Assembly (NCBI RefSeq): GCF_025165815.1
Contig: NZ_JAFFZE010000023.1
Coordinates: 62,001 to 126,000, forward strand
Direction: 5' to 3'
Length of the DNA: 64,000 nt
Source: Actinophytocola gossypii
Lineage (GTDB): Bacteria; Actinomycetota; Actinomycetes; Mycobacteriales; Pseudonocardiaceae
The notes below the pieces were generated by a model. The model had not been told where the DNA came from. It did no database searches and saw only the letters and a list, made by a program, of their open reading frames with translations. Shown in pieces: positions 8,086-15,804 of the stretch. Both the position numbers and the translations under genes were made by a program. Each line of letters starts with the position of its first letter. Position 1 is the stretch's first letter.

Positions 8086-10962
8086 GTGTCCCGATTCTCC
8101 CGATCCCACCTGCGATGGCTCCTGCTCGGGCTGGCCGTCGTGGTCGTCGCCGCGGGCGGTGTCGTCTGGCTCAACAGCGGCGACGAGCCACCCGAGGTCC
8201 GCACGCGCGAGCAGACGCTCGCCGGCGCCGCCGACGACATCACCCTCGACTCGACGCTCTACCTGCCAGAGCAGACCCCGGCGCCCGCGATCATCGTCGC
8301 GCACGGGTTCGGCGGCAGCAAGGACAGCGTCGACGGGGAGGCCCGCGAGCTCGCCCAGCGCGGGTTCGTCGTACTCGCCTACTCCGCCCGCGGGTTCGGC
8401 GTCAGCTCCGGCGAGATCTCGCTGAACGCGCCGGACGCGGAGGTCGCCGACGCGCGCGAGCTGGTCAGCTGGCTCGCCGAGCAGCCGGAGGTGGTCACCG
8501 ACGCCGAGGGCGACCCGAGGGTCGGTGTCACCGGCGGCTCGTACGGCGGCGCGCTCTCGCTGATGCTCGCGGGCACCGACGACCGGGTCGACGCGCTCGC
8601 CCCGACCATCACCTACAACGACCTGAGCCAGGCGCTGCTGCCGAACTCCGCCACCACCGGCGACGTGCCGGACACCCCGGCGGCCAACGCGTTCGCCGAC
8701 AACGGCGTGTTCAAGCAGTCCTGGGCCGGCATCTTCTTCGCCGCCGGGGTCGGCGGCGCGGGGCTGGCCAACCCGTCGGTGGACGCGGTCGAGCCGGGCA
8801 ACGAGGACGACGACCCGGACGCACCGGCCAACCCGGGCGGCGCACCGGCCCCGGAGGAGGCACCCGCCGAGGGCGGGGCACCGCCGGGCGGCGGCGCCCC
8901 GCCGGGCGGGCTGGACACCGGCGACCCGTGCGGCAAGTTCCGCCAGGACATCTGCGCGGCCTACGCCGAGGTGGCCACCACCGGCCGGGCCAGCCAGCAG
9001 ACCGTCGACCTGCTGCGCTCGGTCTCCCCGATGGCCGTCACCGACCGGATCACCCAGCCGACGCTGCTGGTGCAGGGCGAGCAGGACACGCTGTTCGGGC
9101 TCGACCAGGCCGACGCGAACGCGCGGCAGATCAGCGCGGCGGGCGGCGAGGTCAAGGTCGTCTGGTACACCGGCGGCCACGACGGCGGCGCGCCGGGCCC
9201 GCAGCTGCGCGGCGAGATCGCCGACTGGTTCGACTTCCACCTGCGCGGCCGGGGCGAGGACCCGGGCACCGGCTTCGAGTACGCCGTGCAGGGCGCGCTG
9301 CGGGTGCAGGGCGCGCCGTCGGTGCGGACCGTCTCCACCGACGCGTATCCCGGGCTCGACGGCGGGCAGGTGGCGCAGCGGCAGCGGGTGCGGCTCTACG
9401 GCCCGCAGCAGACGATCATCAACCCGCCGGGCGGCAACCCGGCGTCGGTGAGCAGCATGCCGGGGCTCGGCGCGGTCATCGGCAGCTCGTCGCGGCTGGC
9501 CGGGCGGGTGGCGTTCGACATGCCGGGGCAGGCGGCGCGGTTCGCCAGCCGGCCCCTGGACAACCAGCTGCTGATCGCCGGGTCGTCGACGGTCCGGCTG
9601 CTGGTGTCGACGCTGCCGGGCGCGCCGGCCCAGGACGGGGCGGTGCTGTTCGCGAAGCTCTACGACGTGGGTTCGGACGGCGCGCGGGTCCTGCCCGGCT
9701 CGGCGGTGTCGCCGTTGCGGATCCCGTCGCTGCCGGCCGACGGCACGCCGGTCGAGGTCACCGTGACGCTGCCCGGCATCGTGCGGCCGATCGAGACCGA
9801 CCGGCGGGTGGAGCTGGTGGTGACCACCACCGACCAGGCCTACGCCACGCCGCCGGAGCCCGCCGCGTTCCGGGTGTCGCTGGTCGAGGACGGCGCGCTC
9901 GAGGCGCCGGTGGTGCCCGGCACCCGGTCGGACACCGGATTGCCGACGGGTCCGCTGGTGGGCATCGGGATCGTGCTCGGCCTGGTCGTGCTGGCCGCGG
10001 TCTGGGGCGCGTTCCGGCGGCGCCGGGCGGTCGACCACGACGCCGCGCTCGACGACGTGCCGCTGGTGATCGACAACCTGTCGAAGTCGTACGCGGGCGG
10101 GGTGAAGGCGGTCGACGACCTGTCGTTCCGGGTGGAGCGCGGACAGGTCGTCGGCCTGCTCGGGCCGAACGGGGCGGGCAAGACGACGTCGCTGCGGATG
10201 CTGATGGGGCTGATCTCGCCGAGTGGCGGCAGCATCAGGGTGTTCGGGCACAAGGTGTACTCGGGTGCGCCGGTGCTGTCGCGGATCGGGTCGTTCGTCG
10301 AGGGCGCCGGGTTCCTGCCGCACCTGTCCGGCAAGGCGAACCTCGAGCTGTACTGGGCGGCGACCGGCCGTCCTGCGGACAAGGCGCACTTCGACGAGGC
10401 GCTGGAGATCGCCGGGCTCGGCGACGCGGTGCACCGGCGGGTGAAGACCTACAGCCAGGGCATGCGGCAGCGGCTGGCGATCGCGCAGGCCATGCTCGGC
10501 CTGCCGGACCTGCTGGTACTCGACGAGCCGACCAACGGGCTCGACCCGCCGCAGATCCACCAGATGCGTGAGGTGCTGCGCCGGTACGCGGCGGCCGGGC
10601 GCACCGTGCTGGTGTCCTCGCACCTGCTGGCGGAGGTCGAGCAGACCTGCGACCACGTGGTGGTGATGCACCACGGCAAGCTCGTCGCGACCGGCCCGGT
10701 CGAGGCCATCGTGGGCGGCGCGGGCGAGGCCACCTTCCGGGTCGACCGCCCGATCGACGCGGCCGACGTGCTGCGCGACTCGGACGGCGTGCACGACGTG
10801 GTCGTCGAGGGCCCGCTGGTGCACGCGAACCTGAACGGGCTGGCCAGGGCCGAGGCACTGGCGACGCTGGTGCGGGCGGGGGTCGCGGTCGAGCAGGCCG
10901 GGCCACGCCGCCGCCTGGAGGACGCCTTCCTGCAGCTGGTCGGAGAGGAGAGCCGGAAATGA
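8086..10962 (+). CDS. Fusion of membrane-anchored alpha/beta hydrolase (CocE/X-Pro peptidase-like) and ABC transporter ATPase
   Basis: The 958-aa protein starts at GTG 8086. In order: a cytoplasmic N-terminus; TM1 (about 10-29); an alpha/beta hydrolase with nucleophile motif GGSYGG (Ser152), acid in GEQDTLF (Asp334) and GGHDGG (His365); a Pro/Gly/Ala-rich insert (about 237-280); a beta-rich X-Pro dipeptidyl-peptidase C-terminal-like domain (about 400-600); TM2 (about 622-643); then a complete ABC ATPase with Walker A GPNGAGKT (693-700), YSQGMRQR signature and LDEPTNGLD Walker B. The two membrane spans put the hydrolase outside and the ATPase inside. The ABC-2 permease overlaps by 4 nt downstream. 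The substrate is unknown. Confidence 0.88.
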   Translation: MSRFSRSHLRWLLLGLAVVVVAAGGVVWLNSGDEPPEVRTREQTLAGAADDITLDSTLYLPEQTPAPAIIVAHGFGGSKDSVDGEARELAQRGFVVLAYSARGFGVSSGEISLNAPDAEVADARELVSWLAEQPEVVTDAEGDPRVGVTGGSYGGALSLMLAGTDDRVDALAPTITYNDLSQALLPNSATTGDVPDTPAANAFADNGVFKQSWAGIFFAAGVGGAGLANPSVDAVEPGNEDDDPDAPANPGGAPAPEEAPAEGGAPPGGGAPPGGLDTGDPCGKFRQDICAAYAEVATTGRASQQTVDLLRSVSPMAVTDRITQPTLLVQGEQDTLFGLDQADANARQISAAGGEVKVVWYTGGHDGGAPGPQLRGEIADWFDFHLRGRGEDPGTGFEYAVQGALRVQGAPSVRTVSTDAYPGLDGGQVAQRQRVRLYGPQQTIINPPGGNPASVSSMPGLGAVIGSSSRLAGRVAFDMPGQAARFASRPLDNQLLIAGSSTVRLLVSTLPGAPAQDGAVLFAKLYDVGSDGARVLPGSAVSPLRIPSLPADGTPVEVTVTLPGIVRPIETDRRVELVVTTTDQAYATPPEPAAFRVSLVEDGALEAPVVPGTRSDTGLPTGPLVGIGIVLGLVVLAAVWGAFRRRRAVDHDAALDDVPLVIDNLSKSYAGGVKAVDDLSFRVERGQVVGLLGPNGAGKTTSLRMLMGLISPSGGSIRVFGHKVYSGAPVLSRIGSFVEGAGFLPHLSGKANLELYWAATGRPADKAHFDEALEIAGLGDAVHRRVKTYSQGMRQRLAIAQAMLGLPDLLVLDEPTNGLDPPQIHQMREVLRRYAAAGRTVLVSSHLLAEVEQTCDHVVVMHHGKLVATGPVEAIVGGAGEATFRVDRPIDAADVLRDSDGVHDVVVEGPLVHANLNGLARAEALATLVRAGVAVEQAGPRRRLEDAFLQLVGEESRK

Positions 10963-11906
10963 CGCCGGTCGAGGACCACAGCGTTGACCACGACGTTCAC
11001 ACGGATCCGGCGGCATTGGAGCAGCTGACCGACGCGGCCGCGCAGGAGCGGGTCGAGGTCGCGCCGGACGGGTCGGTGGTCGGCTACAAGGCGCGGCGGA
11101 CGCTGCGGCTGCGGGTCGAGCTGGCCCGGCAGCTGCGGCGGCGCCGGGTGCAGCTGGTGCTCGGGTTCCTGGTGCTGCTGCCGTGGATCCTGTGGGCGGC
11201 GTTCGAGTTCGGCACCGAGGCCACCGGGCAGCGGTCCGGCGGGTTCGTCGACCTGGCGACGTCGAGCGCCCCGAACTTCGTGGTGTTCGTGCTGTTCGCG
11301 GTGTCGAGCTTCCTGCTGCCGATGATCGTGGCGCTGTTCTTCGGCGACACGATCGCCAGCGAGGCGTCCTGGTCGAGCCTGAAGTACCTGCTGGCGACGC
11401 CGGTCCCCCGGCATCGGCTGATGCGGCAGAAGGCCATCACGTCCGGGCTGCTGTCGCTGCTGGCGATCACCCTGCTGCCGGCGATGTCGCTGCTGGTGGG
11501 CCTGATCTTCTACGGTGCGGGCGAGGCGGTCAGCCCGACCGGCGACGCGATCCCGTTCGACGAGTCGATGCTCGCGCTGCTGTTCACGGTGATCTACCTG
11601 GCGATCCACGTGCTCTGGGTGGCCGGCCTGGCGCTGTTCCTCACGGTGTCCACGGACGCGCCGCTCGGCGCGGTCGGCGGCGCGGTGCTGGTGGCGATCC
11701 TGTCCCAGATCCTCGACCAGATCACCGCGCTGGAGGGCCTGCGGAACTACCTGCCGACGCACTACGCGTTCGCCTGGTCCGACCTGATCTCCCGCGACAT
11801 CGACTGGTCGAACATGGCGGCCGGCGCGTTCTCGGCCGTCGCCTACGCGGCGTTCTTCGGCCTGCTGGCCGCCCGCCGCTTCCGCACGAAGGACATCACC
11901 TCGTGA
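10959..11906 (+). CDS. ABC-2 type transporter permease partner of the hydrolase-ATPase fusion
   Basis: The 315-aa protein has a hydrophilic N-terminal region of about 50 residues, then a single segment (VQLVLGFLVLLPWILW) followed by five more hydrophobic helices, the ABC-2 exporter pattern. The stretch FGDTIASEASWSSLKYLLATPVPR is the usual cytoplasmic coupling loop of these permeases. Its ATG overlaps the stop of the upstream fusion gene (ATGA), so the two form one transporter, probably with two copies of each chain. Export of a peptide, lipid or drug is possible. The operon ends in a strong hairpin. Confidence 0.88.
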   Translation: MTPVEDHSVDHDVHTDPAALEQLTDAAAQERVEVAPDGSVVGYKARRTLRLRVELARQLRRRRVQLVLGFLVLLPWILWAAFEFGTEATGQRSGGFVDLATSSAPNFVVFVLFAVSSFLLPMIVALFFGDTIASEASWSSLKYLLATPVPRHRLMRQKAITSGLLSLLAITLLPAMSLLVGLIFYGAGEAVSPTGDAIPFDESMLALLFTVIYLAIHVLWVAGLALFLTVSTDAPLGAVGGAVLVAILSQILDQITALEGLRNYLPTHYAFAWSDLISRDIDWSNMAAGAFSAVAYAAFFGLLAARRFRTKDITS

Positions 11907-11910
11907 CCGG

Positions 11911-11946
11911 GCGGGCGTCCCGGGCTCTCAGTCCCGGGACGCCCGC
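11911..11946. terminator. Bidirectional hairpin terminator
   Basis: Perfect 14-bp inverted repeat (11911-11924 with 11933-11946) around an 8-nt loop, immediately after the ABC permease stop and over the last codons of the convergent small gene. There is no U-tract, as is common for intrinsic terminators in high-GC actinobacteria. Confidence 0.75.
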
Positions 11947-12143
11947 TCGATCTCGTACTGCTCGTGCAGCTCCGGATAGTCGTCGGACTCGGTCAGCGAC
12001 GTGCTCCACGGCACCGCACACGGGCCCGCGTGGTCCGGGTCCTGGCACAACAGCCGCTGGATCCGCTCCACCACCTCACGCGCCTGCCGCTCGGTCGCGT
12101 GCACGCCGACGCGGATCTCCCACACCCCGGGGTTCTCGCTCAT
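11928..12143 (-). CDS. Small hypothetical protein, 71 aa
   Basis: The protein starts MSENPGVWEIRVGVHATERQ and is acidic toward its end (TESDDYPELHEQYEIERASRD). It has two Cys (LLCQDPDHAGPCAVPW) but no recognisable domain. A strand-helix start (WEIRVGVHATERQAREVVERIQRLL) resembles a half ferredoxin-like fold. GGGAGGGATC lies before the ATG and codon use is typical, which supports a real gene. It is convergent with the ABC permease; its 3' end overlaps the terminator hairpin. Function unknown. Confidence 0.65.
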   Translation of the reverse strand: MSENPGVWEIRVGVHATERQAREVVERIQRLLCQDPDHAGPCAVPWSTSLTESDDYPELHEQYEIERASRD

Positions 12144-12266
12144 GTGATCCCTCCCTGGTTACACCGTGCCACACCGGCCCTGCGAAACACCTGGTCGGGT
12201 GAACTTCCTCGGAATCGGTTTTGTGTCCCGCCAGGTATCGATCCGCAACCTGCTAGCGTGCCGCCT

Positions 12267-12283
12267 GCCAGTGTGACACTGGC
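12267..12283. promoter_or_regulatory. 17-bp perfect inverted repeat upstream of the XRE regulator gene
   Basis: GCCAGTGT and ACACTGGC flank one central G, ending 84 nt before the XRE/DUF5753 start. Position and symmetry suggest an operator, possibly autoregulatory. Confidence 0.45.
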
Positions 12284-12367
12284 CATATGCGAGGTATCCT
12301 CAAGCCAGGTGGCGTATCGGCCGCTGGCGCCTCGTCAGATGCCGACAGCACCGTGAGAGGTAAGCCG

Positions 12368-13234
12368 ATGACACAGGGCGGCAGCAGCCGTGCGATGCAA
12401 CTGCGACGGCTCCGGGCGGAGCTACGCCGCCTGCGGGAGGACGCCGGCCTCACTCAGAAGGTCGCCGCGCAGTCGCTCGACTGGTCCGTCAGCAAGCTCA
12501 TCCGCATCGAGACCGGCGCCGTCCAGGTCTCCGGGGCGGACGTCCGGGCGATGCTCCACTTCTACGGCGTCCGGGACCCGGAGCGCAGCGACGAACTCCT
12601 CGCGATCACCCGCAAGCGGGACGAGGTCTGGTGGGACGAGTTCCGCCCGAACTACGGGCAGCAGTTCCTCGACTTCCTCGACTACGAGAACTCCGCGACG
12701 CGCGTACGGCAGTTCATCTCGTTCGCGGTTCCCGGGCTGCTGCAGACCGAGCCCTACATGCGAACGCTGTTCGAGGGCTACATGAACGAACCGGAGCGGG
12801 TCGAACGCGCGGCCCGGATCCGCCGTCGGCGGCAGGAACTCCTCGCACCCGAGCGGGGCAAGGAGTTCTGGTTCGTCATCGACGAGGGAGCGCTGCACCG
12901 GTGGATCGGCGGACCGGCGGTGGCCCGCGAGCAACTCGAACACCTCCGGGTGATGGCCAAGCAGCCCAACATCAACATCCGGGTCGTGCCGTTCTCCGTC
13001 GGCATGCACCCCGGTCTGCGTGGTTCGTTCACCATCTTCGAGTTCCCGTCCGAGGACGAGGACCCGATCGTCAACCTGGAAAGCCCGCACAGCGACGTGC
13101 TCATCCGCGACGACCTCGACACCACCAGCGAGTTCGTCGAGACGTACTACGAGCTGGACGACTACACCACCCGCGAAGGTGAGCTGGACACGTTGATCGA
13201 CTCGGTGGTCGACCGGATGCGCGTCGGCACCTAG
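12368..13234 (+). CDS. XRE-family transcriptional regulator with DUF5753 sensor domain
   Basis: The 288-aa protein has an N-terminal helix-turn-helix (residues about 10-70: LRRLREDAGLTQKVAAQSLDWSVSKLIRIETG) and a C-terminal DUF5753 domain with the usual signatures: VPGLLQTEPYMRTL, RRRRQELL, FVIDEGALHRWIGG, NINIRVVPFSVG and FTIFEF. These regulators are abundant in mycelial actinobacteria and usually have a small DUF397 partner; one lies at 14280-14483, beyond the next gene. The start ATG 12368 follows GAGAGG. It may control the nucleosidase-fold gene 25 nt downstream. Confidence 0.92.
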   Translation: MTQGGSSRAMQLRRLRAELRRLREDAGLTQKVAAQSLDWSVSKLIRIETGAVQVSGADVRAMLHFYGVRDPERSDELLAITRKRDEVWWDEFRPNYGQQFLDFLDYENSATRVRQFISFAVPGLLQTEPYMRTLFEGYMNEPERVERAARIRRRRQELLAPERGKEFWFVIDEGALHRWIGGPAVAREQLEHLRVMAKQPNINIRVVPFSVGMHPGLRGSFTIFEFPSEDEDPIVNLESPHSDVLIRDDLDTTSEFVETYYELDDYTTREGELDTLIDSVVDRMRVGT

Positions 13235-13259
13235 ACCCAGAGGGAGGCTCGGTCGTGCG

Positions 13260-14291
13260 ATGACCAGGGCAGGAAGTGGGCGCGACGGCGGCACGGGAAC
13301 CGGTTCGGCACCGCTCCCCCAGCCGCTCCCCCGGCAACGCTCGTCCGAGTCGCCCGACGGTCCCACCATCGGCCTGGTCACGGCGATCCCCGAGGAGTTC
13401 GCCGCCATGCGCGCACTGATCGAGGAGCAGACCGAGTTCTACGTTCCCCGCGACCCGGCGTCGTACGTGGTGGGTTCGGTGCCCAGCCGGGAGAGCGAGC
13501 GCAGCCACCCGGTCGCGCTCACCCTGCTCGGCCAGACGGCGACCGACGCGGCGGCGGCCGGCTGCGCGCACCTGCTGCGCAGCTTCCCGTCCGTCGTGGT
13601 GGTCGTGATGGTGGGCATCGCCGCCGGCGTGCCCAACCCGCGGCAGCCGGAGCGGCACGTCCGGCTCGGCGACATCGTGGTGGCGACGCAGGGCATCGTG
13701 GACTACGGCCACGTGCGCAGCGCCGCCAACGGCGACCAGCAACGACGGCAGTTCCCGCAGCCGTCGGCACGCCTCGGCCGCTGCGCGGACCTGCTCAAGG
13801 CGGACGAACTCGGCGGCCTGCGTCCCTGGGAGCGGTGGCTCGACAGCGGCCGGCCGCCGAACCTGGCCCGGTACGGGCGGCCGCCGAACGACATCCTGCG
13901 CGACCGTGCCGGCAACCAGCTGCAACACCCCCGACGCGACCGCAGCGGGCATCCGAAGGGCGGATCGATGCCGAAGGTGCACTACGGGTCGATCGGCAGT
14001 GCCGACATCTCGGTGCGCGACGCGGCCGCCCGCGACGACCTCGCCGAACGGTACGGCTTCCTCGCCCTGGAGATGGAGGGCGCGGGCATCGGCCGCAGCA
14101 GTTTCCTGAGCGGGAGCGAGTGGTTCGTCGTCCGCGGCGTCAGCGACTACGGCGACGGTCACCGCGACGACGCCTGGCGCCGCTACGCCTCGCTCACCGC
14201 GGCCGCCTACGTCCGGTCCCTGCTGGCCAAGTGCCAGCCCCTGGAGAGCACGTTCGGCCACGGCCACGCCGCCGCGGGCTCACTGCGCTGA
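13260..14291 (+). CDS. Nucleoside phosphorylase/MTA-SAH nucleosidase-fold protein
   Basis: The 343-aa protein has a disordered N-terminal 35 residues, then GLVTAIPEEFAAMRALI (the first strand and Glu of the fold), VVVVVMVGIAAGVPNP and VRLGDIVVATQGIVDY (about 110-145). A long insertion of about 90 residues (150-240) separates these from LALEMEGAG and FVVRGVSDYGDG (about 280-310), the nucleoside-binding Met-Glu-Gly and catalytic Asp motifs of the PNP_UDP_1 superfamily. It is longer than housekeeping MTA/SAH nucleosidases (about 230 aa). Related domains occur as effectors in bacterial conflict systems. It lies directly downstream of an XRE regulator. Confidence 0.8.
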   Translation: MTRAGSGRDGGTGTGSAPLPQPLPRQRSSESPDGPTIGLVTAIPEEFAAMRALIEEQTEFYVPRDPASYVVGSVPSRESERSHPVALTLLGQTATDAAAAGCAHLLRSFPSVVVVVMVGIAAGVPNPRQPERHVRLGDIVVATQGIVDYGHVRSAANGDQQRRQFPQPSARLGRCADLLKADELGGLRPWERWLDSGRPPNLARYGRPPNDILRDRAGNQLQHPRRDRSGHPKGGSMPKVHYGSIGSADISVRDAAARDDLAERYGFLALEMEGAGIGRSSFLSGSEWFVVRGVSDYGDGHRDDAWRRYASLTAAAYVRSLLAKCQPLESTFGHGHAAAGSLR

Positions 14292-14483
14292 GGTTTTCCC
14301 TCGGCCGGACAAGGCGATGACGAATGCCCGCCATTCGGGACCGGTGAACGAGAGCGCGGCGCCGGAGCGGTTCTTCGAGTCACGGACGAGGGCGACGTTC
14401 GGCGTGATGGCGATTTCGACGCAGCTACTTCCACCGTTACCGCCGCTGACGCTGCTGGTCCGCCAGGTGGTGTTGTCGGCCAT
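14280..14483 (-). CDS. DUF397 protein (67 aa), likely partner of an XRE/DUF5753 regulator
   Basis: The protein starts MADNTTWRTSSVSGGNGGSS and contains the DUF397 pattern: W-x-x-S-S-x-S-x-x-x-G-x-x-C-V-E-I, then VALVRDSKNRSG and FTGPEWRAFV. Such proteins are encoded beside XRE/DUF5753 regulators and are thought to bind them. Here the nearest regulator is 12368-13234, with the nucleosidase gene between. The gene is convergent with that gene, with a 12-nt overlap of coding ends. Confidence 0.88.
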   Translation of the reverse strand: MADNTTWRTSSVSGGNGGSSCVEIAITPNVALVRDSKNRSGAALSFTGPEWRAFVIALSGRGKTSAQ

Positions 14484-14575
14484 CCCGCACCCCCAGACTG
14501 GGCTCGCACAACAAATGTGCTGGAGCCGCGCGGCGAAATTGGGTCGGATCAAGCGTAGCCGATCAGGGACCGCTG

Positions 14576-15778
14576 TTACATGACTCTTTCCAGCGTTCCC
14601 GGCTCCAGCGCCGACCGGAGCAGGGCGGTGAGCTGGGTCAGTAGCCGGCCGGACGCCGTCGTGGCCAGGTAGTGCGGGGAGTCGCCGTGCTCGACGTGGA
14701 TGTCGTGGGTCTTCATGGCCATGAGGTACGGGGAATAGAGGATCATGGGGTCGTCGGAGTTCAGGTCGACCGCTATCGCCGCGAACCCGGGAAACGCACG
14801 CGTCTGATACACGTGCAGATTCTCGGTCACCTCACCGTGCCGTTGTTTGAACCGGGCGAATGCGCGGACCGAGTTCCGGATCTTGTCGGCGATGTTCTCG
14901 CCCCGGTATTCGGACAACGTCGCGGTCGTCGCACAGGTCGGGTCGAGCAGGACGCAACGGAAAAGTCCGCCGCGGCCGAGGAAGTCGAGCACGGTGTCGC
15001 GGTAGTGGGCCGGCCGCTCGGCGGTGGTCAGGTACCCGGACAACGTCCGCAACGCGGTGCCGTAGTCGATCACCTCCGTCCTGGCGGCACGGACCAGGCG
15101 GAGCTTCTCGAGCTGGCTCGGGCGTTCGGGTTGGGCGAACACGGGCACGCCGCCGGCCAGGCCCGCCTTGGTCAGCCAGGCGCGGTGCGCGTCCTGCGCG
15201 GAGCCGCTCGGCGTCATCAGGTGGACACCACTGCCTTCGTACTCACCGACCAGTTCGAAGGCCGACGCGTGCGGGCCGGCCACCCGGTGCACCGCCGCCG
15301 AGATCGCCAGGCAATCGGGCGGGGTCAGCTCCTCCAGGTGCGCGGCGAGGTTGATCACCGGTGAGTGGATGGCGCCGGGCCGGTCGTCCGGTGCGTAGGT
15401 GACCGTGCCCTTGTGCACGGCGATGCGCAGGTGCAGCTCGCCCCGGAACTCGGTGTGCCGCAACGCGTCCCGCACCTCGGGCAGGTCGACCCGGAGCACC
15501 TGGCGGGCCGAGGTCAGTGCCACGTCGCGGGCGACGCTCTCGCTGCCGTCGTGCACCGCGAGCATGCCGCCGTCGCCGCGCCAGGACCACAGGTCGGAGC
15601 GGGCGCAGCCGAGGTCGGCGGCGGTGTCGTGCACCCGGGCGACCACGCGTTCGCGCAGCAGGTCGAACGCGTGGGCCGCCCGGTCCAGCGGGTTGTGCCG
15701 GACGATGCTCGAATAGCCGGCAGCGTCGACCACCACCAGGTAGACGTTGTCGGAGGTGCGTCCCGGGCTGAACGACAC
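14576..15778 (-). CDS. Class III nucleotide cyclase-like protein with C-terminal DUF5919/PLD-like domain
   Basis: The 400-aa protein starts at GTG 15778 (VSFSPGR). Residues about 10-170 match the class III cyclase fold: VVVDAAGYSSI (Asp18, metal), WSWRGDGGML (Asp69, metal), LHLRIAVHKGTV and SPVINLAAHLEEL (Asn143; the usual Arg four residues on is His147). The second half (about 190-400) has VIDYGTALRTLSGYL, FRCVLLDP, RIRNSVR-like and LHVYQTRAFP, similar to the degenerate phospholipase-D-like DUF5919 domain of actinobacterial regulators. It begins 26 nt after the VWA gene stop, so it is the third gene of a MoxR-VWA-cyclase operon. The nucleotide product is unknown. Confidence 0.65.
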   Translation of the reverse strand: MSFSPGRTSDNVYLVVVDAAGYSSIVRHNPLDRAAHAFDLLRERVVARVHDTAADLGCARSDLWSWRGDGGMLAVHDGSESVARDVALTSARQVLRVDLPEVRDALRHTEFRGELHLRIAVHKGTVTYAPDDRPGAIHSPVINLAAHLEELTPPDCLAISAAVHRVAGPHASAFELVGEYEGSGVHLMTPSGSAQDAHRAWLTKAGLAGGVPVFAQPERPSQLEKLRLVRAARTEVIDYGTALRTLSGYLTTAERPAHYRDTVLDFLGRGGLFRCVLLDPTCATTATLSEYRGENIADKIRNSVRAFARFKQRHGEVTENLHVYQTRAFPGFAAIAVDLNSDDPMILYSPYLMAMKTHDIHVEHGDSPHYLATTASGRLLTQLTALLRSALEPGTLERVM

Positions 15779-15804
15779 CGCCTCACCATACGGCGCGAAC
15801 CGGT

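Noticed and set aside
8059-11016. 985-codon minus-strand ORF opposite the hydrolase-ABC fusion
   Set aside because: Arg/His/Gln/Pro-rich shadow with no motif; the + strand reading has intact catalytic and Walker motifs.
14576-15778. Calling the cyclase a Pycsar pyrimidine cyclase
   Set aside because: The metal residues fit class III cyclases in general; I cannot identify pyrimidine-specific residues by eye and no Pycsar effector is next to it in an operon.
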